64,000 bases of DNA from contig NZ_VTQH01000001.1 of NCBI RefSeq assembly GCF_008763945.1, positions 643,441 to 707,440 on the forward strand, in the 5' to 3' direction. The notes beneath the pieces were generated by a model, which saw nothing but the letters and a program-made list of their open reading frames with translations, was not told the origin of the DNA and did not search any database. Each line of letters begins with the position of its first letter. The first letter of the stretch is position 1. Below, one piece after another: positions 34,867 through 44,013 of the stretch. This stretch comes from Microbacterium testaceum StLB037 (GTDB lineage Bacteria > Actinomycetota > Actinomycetes > Actinomycetales > Microbacteriaceae). The translations under genes were made by a program, and so were the position numbers.

Positions 34867-35817
34867 ATGATCCGATACGAACTGGATGCCGCCGACATCT
34901 CGGCGATCCGCTTCGGCATCTCACCCCTGTCCGAACTCGGGCTCGGTCTGCGCGCCTTCGCGCAGCCGGACGGCTTCCCGCTGCAGCGACCGTGGCTCGA
35001 GAGGATCGCCCCCGTGCGTCCGCTGCTCGACCTCGAGGTGCTGCTCTCGCTCGTCAACGACCGCACGTGGACCGCCGACTTCGTGAACCCCCGACCGGCG
35101 TCCCCGCTGACCTCGCTCGACGATGAGCTCGCCGCCCTGGGGCGCATCTCCCGCGCGCACTTCCTCACCGACCTCGAGCGCGTGCACGGCGAGGTGCCCG
35201 CGGTGTTCCGCGGCCGGCACGACCTCGTTCTCACACGTCTGCAGCGCGCCCTCGCCACCGCGTGGGACCTGTGCTTCGCCCCGCACTGGGCGCGTATGAG
35301 CACCGTGCTGCGCGCCGACATCGCCTACCGCGGACGTATCGCCGCGCAGGCCGGAATGGGCACGGTGCTCAACGGACTGTCGGATGCCGCCCGCTACGAC
35401 GGCCGCCACCTCGACGTGCGGCTCTGGAACCCCGAGATCCGCCGTCGCCCGGTGCAGGGCGACGGGCTCACGCTCGTCCCCTCGATCTTCACCGTCCGCG
35501 TCTCGACTCCCATCGACGACGATCTCCCGCCGACGGTGATGTACCCCGCTCGCGGCCAGGGGGCCATGTGGTCGACGAGCGGGCAGCCCGAGCCCGACGC
35601 CGTGTCCGACCTGCTCGGGCGGACGCGCGCGACGCTGCTCGCGGCGCTGGGCGAGCCGGCGTCCTCGACCGATCTCGCCCTGCGCCTCGGGGTGTCGACC
35701 TCGGCGATCAACCAGCACCTGCGCGTGATGGAGCGGGCGGGCCTGCTCAACCGCGCTCGCTACGGGCGTGCGGTGCTGTACTACCGCAGCGCCGCGGGCG
35801 ACGCGCTGACGCCTTAG
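34867..35817 (+). CDS. ArsR-like HTH regulator with long N-terminal domain (DUF5937 type)
   Basis: A 316-residue protein. Residues 1-235 form an uncharacterised domain that opens with MIRYELDAADISAIRFGISP, typical of actinobacterial DUF5937 proteins. The C-terminal winged helix reads EPASSTDLALRLGVSTSAIN followed by QHLRVMERAGLLNRARYGR. It is divergent from the MFS gene with a 55-bp intergene, so it is a likely local regulator. Its end overlaps the convergent LigD-type gene by four bases. Confidence 0.85.
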   Translation: MIRYELDAADISAIRFGISPLSELGLGLRAFAQPDGFPLQRPWLERIAPVRPLLDLEVLLSLVNDRTWTADFVNPRPASPLTSLDDELAALGRISRAHFLTDLERVHGEVPAVFRGRHDLVLTRLQRALATAWDLCFAPHWARMSTVLRADIAYRGRIAAQAGMGTVLNGLSDAARYDGRHLDVRLWNPEIRRRPVQGDGLTLVPSIFTVRVSTPIDDDLPPTVMYPARGQGAMWSTSGQPEPDAVSDLLGRTRATLLAALGEPASSTDLALRLGVSTSAINQHLRVMERAGLLNRARYGRAVLYYRSAAGDALTP

Positions 35818-36839
35818 GCGTCCGGGTTCTTCGCCCGGGAGGGCTGCACGCGCGGAGGCTCGCCCGGCATCTTCGGGAACTCCGGCGGGAACGGCAGCTC
35901 GCCCAGGCCGTTGTCGACGTCACGCTGCCACCACTCCAACAGAGTGTCGATACGGCCGGGCGCCTCGGCGAACCCCGCCCACGGATCGCCGATGGATGCC
36001 AACCGCTCGGGCACCGAGCGCACGGTGAACGCGAGCGGGTCGAGGTCGTCGAGCTCGTCCCAGCTCACCGGCGTCGACACGGTCGCGGTGGGCAGGGCTC
36101 GCGGCGAGTAGGCACCGGCCATCGTCCGGTCGCGGTTCGCCTGGTTGAAGTCGACGAAGATGCGCTCACCCCGCTCCTCCTTCCACCAGCTGGTGGTCAC
36201 GGCATCCGGCATCCGTCGTTCCAACTCTCGGGCCGCCGCGATGACCGCATGCCGCACGTCGAGGAACTCGTGGGTGGGCTCGATCGGGCAGAAGACGTGC
36301 AGGCCGCGGTTGCCGCTGGTCTTGATCCAGGCCTCGAGGCCCGCTTCGCGCAGGACCGTCCGCAGCTCGTGCGCGGCGGTGACGGCCTCGGCGATGCCCG
36401 TGCCCGGCTGCGGATCGAGGTCGATACGCAGTTCGACCGGGTGGTCGGCGTCGCTCGCGAGCGAGGCCCAGGGGTGGAACACGATCGTGTTCATCTGCGC
36501 CGCCCAGACCGCCGACGCGATCTCGCCGAGGAAGAGCTGCGGATGCCGGCGCCCACTGTTGTACGTCACGGTCACGGCCTCGACGAAGTCGGGAGCGCCC
36601 TTCGGCGGGTTCTTCGAGAAGAACGCCTCGCCGCCCACGCCCTCGGGGAAGCGCTCGAGCGACACCGGCCGGTGCCCGTTCGCCGCGATGAAGGGGTCGG
36701 CGACGGCGATCAGGTACTCGGCCAGCTCGCGCTTGGTGATGCCCACCTCGGGCCACAGCACGCGATCGGGGTTCGAGATCCCCACCTCGCGGTCGCCCGC
36801 GGGGCCGGGCACGGTCAGCGTGATGCGGGGGGATGCCAT
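35814..36839 (-). CDS. Stand-alone LigD-type DNA polymerase/primase (PolDom)
   Basis: A 341-residue archaeo-eukaryotic primase-type polymerase as found in bacterial end joining. Catalytic motif I is ELRIDLDPQPG (DxD), motif II SGNRGLHVFCPI, and the region WWKEERGERIFVDFNQANRD precedes the third acidic site. The family opening VGISNPDRVLWPEVGITKRE is present. No ligase or phosphoesterase domain is fused. It likely fills gaps together with a separate ligase such as LigC. No ku gene is in the window. A second member lies at 57954-59186. Confidence 0.92.
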   Translation of the reverse strand: MASPRITLTVPGPAGDREVGISNPDRVLWPEVGITKRELAEYLIAVADPFIAANGHRPVSLERFPEGVGGEAFFSKNPPKGAPDFVEAVTVTYNSGRRHPQLFLGEIASAVWAAQMNTIVFHPWASLASDADHPVELRIDLDPQPGTGIAEAVTAAHELRTVLREAGLEAWIKTSGNRGLHVFCPIEPTHEFLDVRHAVIAAARELERRMPDAVTTSWWKEERGERIFVDFNQANRDRTMAGAYSPRALPTATVSTPVSWDELDDLDPLAFTVRSVPERLASIGDPWAGFAEAPGRIDTLLEWWQRDVDNGLGELPFPPEFPKMPGEPPRVQPSRAKNPDA

Positions 36840-37147
36840 GACCCGACGCTAGTGCGCGGCCCGGGGTCGTGTCTGCCCCTTGCCGGCGCCCGGGTGGGGC
36901 GATGCCCGGGTGGTGGGGCGCGCTTCGTGGCCCCGGGGCGCTCGGGTGGGGAGCCGCACCCGCACCGGGGCGCGTCCCGTGGCCCCGGGGCGCTCGGGTG
37001 AGGGGCCGCCCCCGCACCGGGGCGCGCCCCGTGGCCCCGGGGCGTAGGCCGTGGACCCGGGGCCACCCGCACGCGCCACCCCGACGCGCGGCGAGCCGCG
37101 TGTCCAGCCCGAGTGCTGGCATCCGGCCGCCGTTTACGCTCGAGAAC
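36840..37147. repeat. Three 52-bp direct repeats carrying GTGGCCCCGGGGCG
   Basis: No gene. The word GTGGCCCCGGGGCG starts at 36927, 36979 and 37031, exactly 52 bp apart, within near-identical units (next part CTCGGGTG(G/A)GG.GCCGC). The word's core GGCCCCGGGGC is palindromic and recurs at 41853-41872 and 60794-60828. The gene at 37148 starts directly after. Confidence 0.8.
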
Positions 37148-37774
37148 ATGACCACCGCAGCCGCCCGGACCGCCCTCGACATCGCTGACTGGCGCCGCCG
37201 CGTCTTCGCGCTGTACGACGCGGTGCGCGAAGCCGACGACCCCGAAGACGCCCACGAGCTGTGGCGCATCGAGCGTGACGCTCTCTTCGCCGATCACCCC
37301 GCCACTCCCCTGTTGCCGGAGCAGCGCGAGGGCTTCGTCGGTCTTCCGCTCGCGCCCTACGACGCGGCGTGGAGATTCGAGGTGCCCCTGCTCGACGCCG
37401 ACGAGGCCTCATTCGTCGCCACGACCGGAACCGACGGCGAGGTCGGCTTCGAGCGCATCGGCCGCGTCGAGCTTCCCGACACCGGATCGCTCGACGTGTG
37501 GCGGCTGACCTCGTACGGGGGCGGGTTGTTCGTGCCGGTTCGGGATGCCGCGGCCGGACGCCCCGGCGGCACATACGGCGGCGGACGCTACCTGCTCGAT
37601 ACGATCAAGGGCGCCGACCTCGGCCGCGGGGCCGCCCCCGACAGCCTCGTCATCGACTTCAACTTCGCGTACAACCCCTCGTGCGCGTACGACCCGATGT
37701 GGGCCTGCCCGCTGGCCCCGGCGGGCAACGTGCTGCCGGTGTCCGTACCGGTCGGCGAGTTGTACGGGGTCTGA
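37148..37774 (+). CDS. DUF1684-family protein
   Basis: A 208-residue cytosolic protein carrying the DUF1684 core: GGTYGGGRYLLDTIKGADLG, then LVIDFNFAYNPSCAYDPMWA and CPLAPAGNVLPVSVPVGE. The cysteines of NPSCAYDPMWACPLAP are the most conserved part of the family, but the function is unknown. ATG 37148 begins MTTAAARTALDIADWRRRVF. A strong terminator hairpin follows at 37782. Confidence 0.9.
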   Translation: MTTAAARTALDIADWRRRVFALYDAVREADDPEDAHELWRIERDALFADHPATPLLPEQREGFVGLPLAPYDAAWRFEVPLLDADEASFVATTGTDGEVGFERIGRVELPDTGSLDVWRLTSYGGGLFVPVRDAAAGRPGGTYGGGRYLLDTIKGADLGRGAAPDSLVIDFNFAYNPSCAYDPMWACPLAPAGNVLPVSVPVGELYGV

Positions 37775-37781
37775 CAGAACG

Positions 37782-37817
37782 ACGGCGGGCCGCCCCCGAG
37801 AGGGAGCGGCCCGCCGT
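37782..37817. terminator. Bidirectional terminator hairpin
   Basis: Perfect 12-bp stem ACGGCGGGCCGC (37782-37793) with GCGGCCCGCCGT (37806-37817) and a 12-base loop, followed by TTCG. It separates the convergent DUF1684 and SseB-like genes and could end both transcripts. Confidence 0.8.
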
Positions 37818-37829
37818 TTCGTCATCGGG

Positions 37830-38924
37830 TCAGGCGGTGGGCTCGGCTCCCTCGTCCGCCAGGGCGATCACCGGGGCGAGCTCGTCGCGGTCGATGCGAA
37901 TCCAGGGACCGGCCGGATCGATCAGGATGCCGGTGAGCCCGGCGTCCCCGGCCAGCGCCTTCGCCAGCTGTGTGCGCTGGATGGGCAGCGGCTGGTCGCC
38001 ACGGCCGAGAGCGAGAAGCTCCAGGGGGTGCGTGAAGACCTCGAGGAAGCGCTCTCCCACCGCGGAGCGCGACTCGGCGACGCCGATGGGGCCGCCCTCC
38101 TCGGAGCGGTTCACGCCGATCCACAGGGGCGCCTCGGCGACGATCGCCTCGACGATCGTGGATGCCGTGGAGTCGTCGCGCGTCTCGCACAGCGCGGTCT
38201 TGATGCGCAGTTCGGGATCGACCTCGGCGACCATGCGCTCGAGGAGCGCCTTGGGCAGCACCGCGCGGTTCGGCTGGGAGGCGGGGTCGAGGATGATGCC
38301 CGCGTACGGTCCGGCCAGCACGTGCCGCAGCAGCGCCATGACGGGCTGACCCATCGCGGAGGTGTCGCGATCGCCGTCGGCGTCGACGCTGGCGCGCAGG
38401 GCCATGCCCCCGCTGTACGCGAGGACGAGCTGCTCGTCGCCGTTGTTGGCGACGGCGAGAGGCAGGTCCTTGCCCTCGGCGAGGAGAGCGCGAGCGTCGC
38501 CCTTCACGCGGAGGAAGACGTGTCCCTGCAGCAGCTGCCGCGCGATGTTGAGCAGCTGAGCGGGCTCGGGCTGACCCTCGATCTCGGCGAGGGCATTGCC
38601 CAGCAGGACGTTGTCGCGGAGCCCCGGCACCGTCTCGGGAGCTTCGGGGGCCTCCATCGGTCCCGGCTGGCGGGCCGACGGGCGGGCCGCTGCCGGCGGA
38701 GCCGTCGAGGGATCGGGCGCGTCGGGGGCGGCACCCACCCCGCGGAACGACGACATCGAGATGCCCACGGTGGGAGCGGCCTCGGCCGGAACCTCTGCGG
38801 CGGGAGCGGCGTCGCTCGGGCCGGCGGGATCGACGGGCTGTTCGCCCGGCTCGATGGTGGTGTCGGGGCGGTCGGCCGATACGTCGTCGGAATCGGACTT
38901 CTTGCGGCGCGAGAAGAGAGCCAT
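37830..38924 (-). CDS. SseB-family protein
   Basis: A 364-residue protein. The first ~95 residues are disordered and rich in Pro, Ala and acidic residues (SADRPDTTIEPGEQPVDPAG). The rest matches the SseB two-domain pattern: LLQGHVFLRVKGDARALLAE, ANNGDEQLVLAYSGGMALRA, then ERMVAEVDPELRIKTALCET and ALAGDAGLTGILIDPAGPWI. The family's role is not settled in actinobacteria. ATG 38924. Confidence 0.75.
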   Translation of the reverse strand: MALFSRRKKSDSDDVSADRPDTTIEPGEQPVDPAGPSDAAPAAEVPAEAAPTVGISMSSFRGVGAAPDAPDPSTAPPAAARPSARQPGPMEAPEAPETVPGLRDNVLLGNALAEIEGQPEPAQLLNIARQLLQGHVFLRVKGDARALLAEGKDLPLAVANNGDEQLVLAYSGGMALRASVDADGDRDTSAMGQPVMALLRHVLAGPYAGIILDPASQPNRAVLPKALLERMVAEVDPELRIKTALCETRDDSTASTIVEAIVAEAPLWIGVNRSEEGGPIGVAESRSAVGERFLEVFTHPLELLALGRGDQPLPIQRTQLAKALAGDAGLTGILIDPAGPWIRIDRDELAPVIALADEGAEPTA

Positions 38925-39343
38925 TGTTTCAGCCTAGCCGGGGCACTCCCCCGCGCGGTCCGCGGGACGCGCTCCGCGGGGTGGGCTGGCCGCGACCCGC
39001 GGGCGCGGCGCCCAGCGCGCTCCGCGCCTGCGGTGGGCGCCGCGCCTGCGGTGGGCGCCGCGCCTGTGACGCCGGCGGACCCACATGCCGGTTTGGGGCG
39101 GGAGATTCCGTTTGGGGCGCGATCTTTCACGCCCCGAACGGAAGAACGCGCCCCAAACCGGGAAATGCGCCCCACACCGCAAAACAGGCCCCACACCGGG
39201 AGGCTCCGGCACCCGGCCCGTCGCCGCGACCCCACCGGCACGCGCTTCGCCGGTTTGGGGCGGGAGATTCCGTCCGGGGCGCGCTTTTCCCCGCCCCGAA
39301 CGGAAGAACGCGCCCCAAACCGGGGCTCCCCGGCGCCCGGCCC
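38925..39343. repeat. Intergenic with two 74-nt nested hairpins of the TTTGGGGCG family
   Basis: No gene in this 419 bp. Element one (39088-39161): outer arms CCGGTTTGGGGCG and CGCCCCAAACCGG, inner arms at 39108-39119 and 39130-39141 pairing with one wobble. Element two (39250-39323) has the same outer arms and inner arms at 39270-39281 and 39292-39303 with one mismatch. Both are exactly 74 nt and 162 bp apart. A third related element is at 60841-60908. Between them the words CGCCCCACACCG occur twice more. Confidence 0.85.
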
Positions 39344-41779
39344 CTAGAGCTTCGTGATCGGCGCGATCTTGACGAGCAGCTTCTTGGGCCCGACGGTGTC
39401 GAAGCGCACGTGCGCCACGCGCTTCGCGCCCTCGCCGGTCACGGCGTCGACACGACCCTCGCCGAAGTCGTCGTGGCGGATGCGGTCACCCGACGCGAGC
39501 TGCATGTCGCCGTTGTCACGCACCTTCGCCGGAATGCGGTTGGGGAACTTGCTCGGGTCGGCCGGCGCGCGCTTGGGCAGCGGAACGAGGTCGTCGCCGT
39601 AGCGGTTTCCCCCTCCGGGCTGGCCGGGGCGGCGTCCGCCTCGGGCGTTGAGGGCGCGCGACTGCGAGCCGCCTCGACCGTTGACGTCTCCGGGCGACTG
39701 CCGCCAGTCGATGAGGTCGGCAGGGATCTCCTGCAGGAACCGGCTGGGCATCGCCACCGTGACCTCGCCGAACTGCGCGCGCGTCATCGCGAGCGAGACG
39801 TGCAGGCGCTTGCGGGCGCGCGTGATGCCGACGTAGAACAACCGGCGCTCCTCCTGCGGACCGCCCGGCTCGTTCGCCGAGATGCGGTGCGGCAGCAGAT
39901 CTTCCTCGACGCCGGTGAGGAACACCGCGTCGTACTCGAGGCCCTTGGCCGTGTGCAGGGTCATCAGCGACACCGAGCCCGACGCGTCGTCGAGGTCGTC
40001 GGCATCGGCCACGAGGGTGACCTCGGTCAGGAAGTCGATGATCGTGCCCTCGGGGTTGTTGCGCGCGAATTCGCGCGTCACCGCGACGAGCTCGTCGAGG
40101 TTCTCGAGGCGCGCCTCGTCTTGAGGGTCTTTGCTCGCGCGCAGGGCGTCGAAGTAGCCGCTCTTGTTCAGCAGCAGCGTGAGGCCTTCGGTGACCGAGG
40201 TGGAGGGGGCGAGCTCTCCGGATGCCGGGAGCATGATCGCCGTGGCTTCGGTGAGCACCGCGTCGAGCTGATCGATGGCCTTCTGCAGCTTGGGGCCGAC
40301 GCCGATCTGGGCCGAATTGGCCAGGGCATCGCGGAAGGTGATGTCGTGCTCGGCGGCGTAGCGGGCGATGGCCGTCTCGGTGACGTCGCCGATCCCGCGG
40401 CGCGGGCGGTTGAGGATGCGCCGGAGGGCCATCGAGTCGGCGGGGTTGGCGACCGCGATGAGGTACGCGAGCGCGTCTTTGATCTCGGCGCGCTCGTAGA
40501 ACTTGGTGCCGCCCATGATCTTGTACGGCACGGCGGAACGGATGAAGATCTCTTCCAGCGCGCGGGACTGCGAGTTGGTGCGGTAGAACACCGCGACGCC
40601 CGAGTACGGCAGCCCCTTCTTGTGCAGCGCCTCGATCTCGTCGGCGACGAACTGGGCCTCGTCATGCTGCGAGTAGCCGGTGAAGCCGATGATCGGGTCG
40701 CCCGCACCGACGTCGGTCCACAGCTTCTTGTCTTTGCGGTCGAAGTTGTTCGCGATGACGGCGTTGGCGGCCGACAGGATGTTCTGCGTCGACCGGTAGT
40801 TCTGCTCGAGCAGCACGACCTTGGCACCCGGGTAGTCGCGCTCGAACTCGCTGATGTTGCGGATGTCGGCACCGCGGAACGCGTAGATCGACTGGTCGGA
40901 GTCGCCGACGACGGTGAGCGAGGCGGCGTCTTCGCCCGCGGGCTCGGCGTCGAAGATCATCATGCCGCCGGACGAGAACGGCTCGGCGTCGGACCCCGGA
41001 GGACGGGTGAGCTCGTGGATGAGCGCGTACTGCGCGTGGTTGGTGTCTTGGTACTCGTCGACCAGGATGTGCCGGAACCGCTTGCGATAGCGATCGGCGA
41101 CCTGCGGGAACGCGCGGAACAGGTAGACGGTCTGGGCGATGAGGTCGTCGAAGTCGAACGCGTTGGCGCGCTGCAGCTCGCGCTGGTACGAGCCGAAGAT
41201 CTCGACGAACACACGCTCGGCCGGGTCGCTCATGTTGGCGGACCGCGCGTAGGACTCGGCATCCGCCAGCTCGTTCTTCAGCTTCGAGATGCGGCTCTGC
41301 GTGCCCGCCGGGGTGAGGCCGAACGAGTCGCCCTCGTGCTCTTTGACGAGTCGCTTGATGAGGGCGCGCGAGTCGCCGGAGTCGTAGATGGTGAACGACT
41401 TGGTGAAACCGAACTGCTCGGCCTCGCGGCGCAGGATGCGCACGCACGCCGAGTGGAAGGTCGAGATCCACATGCCGTCGGCCTTCTGCCCGATGAGCTG
41501 GTGGACGCGCTCGCGCATCTCGCCGGCGGCCTTATTCGTGAAGGTGATCGCGAGGATCTGGCTGGGGTAGGCCTCGCGCGTGCGCAGGAGCGAGGCGATG
41601 CGGCGCGTGAGCACGCTCGTCTTGCCCGAACCGGCGCCCGCGACGATGAGCAGCGCCTGGCCGCGGTAGGTCACGGCCTCGCGCTGCGGACCGTTCAGCC
41701 CCTCGAGGAGATCGGCGTCGGGTCGGGCCGACGAGGGCGCGGGGCCGTCGAAGATGAGGGGCGTGGAGGCATCGGTCAT
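39344..41779 (-). CDS. pcrA: ATP-dependent DNA helicase PcrA/UvrD
   Basis: An 811-residue SF1A helicase that unwinds DNA 3' to 5' in repair and replication. Motif I is LLIVAGAGSGKTSVLTRRIA (Lys53), motif Ia AITFTNKAAGEMRERV, motif II HILVDEYQDTNHAQYALI, motif III VVGDSDQSIYAFRGADIRNI, motif IV KVVLLEQNYRSTQNIL, motif V SVSLMTLHTAKGLEYDAVFL, motif VI ERRLFYVGITRARKRL. The C-terminus (GDRIRHDDFGEGRVDAVTGE) is the small Tudor-like domain of PcrA that contacts RNA polymerase. Length fits actinobacterial PcrA. Confidence 0.96.
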   Translation of the reverse strand: MTDASTPLIFDGPAPSSARPDADLLEGLNGPQREAVTYRGQALLIVAGAGSGKTSVLTRRIASLLRTREAYPSQILAITFTNKAAGEMRERVHQLIGQKADGMWISTFHSACVRILRREAEQFGFTKSFTIYDSGDSRALIKRLVKEHEGDSFGLTPAGTQSRISKLKNELADAESYARSANMSDPAERVFVEIFGSYQRELQRANAFDFDDLIAQTVYLFRAFPQVADRYRKRFRHILVDEYQDTNHAQYALIHELTRPPGSDAEPFSSGGMMIFDAEPAGEDAASLTVVGDSDQSIYAFRGADIRNISEFERDYPGAKVVLLEQNYRSTQNILSAANAVIANNFDRKDKKLWTDVGAGDPIIGFTGYSQHDEAQFVADEIEALHKKGLPYSGVAVFYRTNSQSRALEEIFIRSAVPYKIMGGTKFYERAEIKDALAYLIAVANPADSMALRRILNRPRRGIGDVTETAIARYAAEHDITFRDALANSAQIGVGPKLQKAIDQLDAVLTEATAIMLPASGELAPSTSVTEGLTLLLNKSGYFDALRASKDPQDEARLENLDELVAVTREFARNNPEGTIIDFLTEVTLVADADDLDDASGSVSLMTLHTAKGLEYDAVFLTGVEEDLLPHRISANEPGGPQEERRLFYVGITRARKRLHVSLAMTRAQFGEVTVAMPSRFLQEIPADLIDWRQSPGDVNGRGGSQSRALNARGGRRPGQPGGGNRYGDDLVPLPKRAPADPSKFPNRIPAKVRDNGDMQLASGDRIRHDDFGEGRVDAVTGEGAKRVAHVRFDTVGPKKLLVKIAPITKL

Positions 41780-42046
41780 GGCGGGTCAAGTCTAGGCGGG
41801 GCCTCCGACATCGGTCCCGGCCCGCCTCAGACCCGGCCGCGCACCTGTCGCCAGGTGGCCCCGGGGCCACCTCCACCGCCCCGGGGCCACGGCGCGCGCC
41901 CCAGAACTGCCACTGCCCCCGGGCGGCAGGCCACCGGGCAGCAACCAAGCCCCAGACCCCGACCCGAAACCAGGCCCCGAACCCCAGCCCGGAACCGACC
42001 CCCAGACCCGGGCCGCAGGCCTCCGGCCCGAGACCCGCAGCCCCGC
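41780..42046. repeat. Intergenic with a 20-bp perfect palindrome
   Basis: No gene in this 267 bp. AGGTGGCCCCGGGGCCACCT at 41853-41872 is an exact 20-base palindrome; CCCCGGGGCCAC follows again at 41879-41890. The word is shared with 36.9 kb and 60.8 kb. The remainder is low-complexity CCCCAGACCCC-type sequence. It may terminate the stress-protein gene that ends at 42047. Confidence 0.65.
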
Positions 42047-42523
42047 CTACGCCCGCGCTTCGCCCGCCGCACCCGACGACAGCAGCGACTGCGCGCGCGA
42101 GAAGTGCTCGGCATCCACGGTCACATCCCACCGCTCGGCCTCGAAGCCCTGAACCGACGAGAAATCGCGGCGGCCACCCGTGAAGGCGTGCCCGGCGAAA
42201 CCGAAGACCGCGCCCCACACCGCACCGAGCACGAGGCCCAGCAGCACGAAACCGAGGAAGCCGTTGACGCTGAGCAGGCCGATCAGCACGCCGATCATCA
42301 GACCGAACCAGGCTCCGGACGCGGCTCCCAGGCCCGCGGCGCGACCGCGCGTAAGGCGTCCCGTCACCTGCTCGACGATGCGCACGCCGGTCCCCACGAT
42401 CGCGGTGTGCTCGACGGGGAAGCCCGCGTCGGACAAGCGGTCGACGGCCGCCTGGGCGCCGGTGTAGTCGCTGAAGCTCGACAGGACGCGTCGTTCGGGC
42501 GTGGCACGGGTGATGTCGGACAT
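42047..42523 (-). CDS. General stress protein 17M-like membrane protein
   Basis: A 158-residue protein. The N-terminal part is a YflT/GSP17M-like domain (RRVLSSFSDYTGAQAAVDRL, SDAGFPVEHTAIVGTGVRIV), followed by two membrane helices (AWFGLMIGVLIGLLSVNGFL and VLLGLVLGAVWGAVFGFAGH) and a short C-terminal tail. Such proteins are induced by general stress in other Gram-positives; the function is not known. ATG 42523. Confidence 0.8.
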   Translation of the reverse strand: MSDITRATPERRVLSSFSDYTGAQAAVDRLSDAGFPVEHTAIVGTGVRIVEQVTGRLTRGRAAGLGAASGAWFGLMIGVLIGLLSVNGFLGFVLLGLVLGAVWGAVFGFAGHAFTGGRRDFSSVQGFEAERWDVTVDAEHFSRAQSLLSSGAAGEARA

Positions 42524-42663
42524 GGCGGTTCCCTTCGCTCGGTGGCCTCACGCTAACGGCGCCGAGTGCACGCGGCGGGGCGGTTGCGCGCCGGGCTCGC
42601 CCGGGTTAGCGGCGCAGAGTCAAACCCCGGATGCCACACAGCCGACGCCGCGATGATGTTTCC

Positions 42664-43071
42664 ATGCGCCTGATCCTCAACGTCCTCTGGCTCGTCCTCT
42701 CGGGCTTCTGGCTCTTCCTCGGCTACCTCGCCGCGGGGGTCGTGCTGTGCATCCTCATCATCACGATCCCGTGGGGCATCGCGTCGTTCCGCATCGGCCT
42801 GTACGCCCTGTGGCCGTTCGGTCGCGAGATCGTCGCGAAGCGGTCGGCGGGCGTGGGCTCGTTCCTCGGCAACGTCGTGTGGGTGATCCTCGCGGGGTGG
42901 TGGCTGGCCCTGGGCCACATCTTCACCGGGCTGCTGCTGTGCGTGACGATCATCGGCATCCCTCTGGGGATCGCGAACTTCAAGCTGGTTCCGGTCTCGC
43001 TCATGCCCCTCGGCAAAGAGGTGCGCGAGATCGGTCGCGGCGGACCGTTCGATCAGTCCCTCGGCCGCTGA
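42664..43071 (+). CDS. YccF-family inner membrane protein
   Basis: A 135-residue membrane protein made of two similar halves, each with a YccF domain: LWLVLSGFWLFLGYLAAGVV with TIPWGIASFRIGLYALWPFG, and VWVILAGWWLALGHIFTGLL with IIGIPLGIANFKLVPVSLMP. It has four membrane segments. ATG 42664 is chosen to match the family start MRLILNVLW. Function unknown. It converges with the next gene three bases away. Confidence 0.9.
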   Translation: MRLILNVLWLVLSGFWLFLGYLAAGVVLCILIITIPWGIASFRIGLYALWPFGREIVAKRSAGVGSFLGNVVWVILAGWWLALGHIFTGLLLCVTIIGIPLGIANFKLVPVSLMPLGKEVREIGRGGPFDQSLGR

Positions 43072-43074
43072 CGC

Positions 43075-44013
43075 TCAGCGCGCCGAGCGCACGTACACGC
43101 GGCGCGGCAGGGCGAGCAGGATGCCGACCACCACGGCGATCCCGCCGATCACGGCTGTGGCGGTGAGGACCTCGAGGGGGAACGCCCCTTCACGCGGCCC
43201 GGTGAAGCGCGCGAGATCCCAGGGCAGCACGCCGATCTGCTCGTTCCACGAGCGCAGGGCGTCGCGGGCGCCCATCGTCGCGATCGTCGCGGCGGGAAGC
43301 GCGTAACCGACGCCGATGCCGGCGATCGCGACACCCGCGGCACGGCGTCGACCGAGCTGAGCCGAGAGGGACCAGCCGGCCACGACGAACACCCACGCGA
43401 CGAGGGCGAAGGCGACCGCGAGATAGACGATGCGCACCCACGGCTGCGCCCAGAGCGTCGACCAGATCCCCTCGGGCCCGCCGAGCGACACGGCCAGCAG
43501 CGCCACGACGCAGCGCAGAACGAGAGCGCCGCCCACCGCGGCGATGATCGGCCAGGGTGAGCGGCGAGCGAGGAGCAGACGCACGGCGACGGCGAACACG
43601 AGCCAGCCGGCGACCGCGATGAGCATGCCCCACAGCCCGTCGCGCGGCGTCTGCACCACCCGCGTCAGCACGAGCAGCGCCCCGGGCACGAGGATCATGA
43701 GCCAACGGTCGAGCGGCAGCAGGCCCAGGCTCGACTCGCGCGCCCGCCAGGGCCGGGTCGAGGCGATCCACGAGGCGCGCGCGGCGGCGGCGCCGGGGCG
43801 GCGGACCAGCCGCGTGCGGGCGGCGATCGCGCCGATCAACAGCCAGACGACCCCGCCGGCGAGCAGCACGCGCGCGACCCATTCCGTGACGGGGTCGATC
43901 TCCATCTGCTCGCGTGCGAACGGATCCACCAGAACGGCGAGAACCGTGCCGACGGCGAGGAGGATCGCGACGATGCTCAGAGCCAGGATGCCTCGCCCCG
44001 CCGTCGTCGCCAT
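43075..44013 (-). CDS. Multi-pass membrane protein, unknown
   Basis: The 312-residue product has about eight hydrophobic segments, among them ILALSIVAILLAVGTVLAVL, LMILVPGALLVLTRVVQTPR, PWPIIAAVGGALVLRCVVAL and AVIGGIAVVVGILLALPRRV. An Arg-rich cytoplasmic loop lies near residue 80-95. No cysteine or motif gives a function. It is followed by a YccF gene in convergent orientation. Likely start ATG 44013. Confidence 0.55.
   Translation of the reverse strand: MATTAGRGILALSIVAILLAVGTVLAVLVDPFAREQMEIDPVTEWVARVLLAGGVVWLLIGAIAARTRLVRRPGAAAARASWIASTRPWRARESSLGLLPLDRWLMILVPGALLVLTRVVQTPRDGLWGMLIAVAGWLVFAVAVRLLLARRSPWPIIAAVGGALVLRCVVALLAVSLGGPEGIWSTLWAQPWVRIVYLAVAFALVAWVFVVAGWSLSAQLGRRRAAGVAIAGIGVGYALPAATIATMGARDALRSWNEQIGVLPWDLARFTGPREGAFPLEVLTATAVIGGIAVVVGILLALPRRVYVRSAR

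Noticed and set aside
33084..35126. A 680-codon plus-strand frame over the repeat array and the MFS gene
   Set aside because: Made from repeat translation and the antisense of the transporter; no consistent protein features.
38924..42556. A 1210-codon open frame on the plus strand
   Set aside because: It is the antisense shadow of pcrA and neighbouring spacers; its composition is Arg/Gly/Val-rich and the minus-strand helicase motifs are unmistakable.
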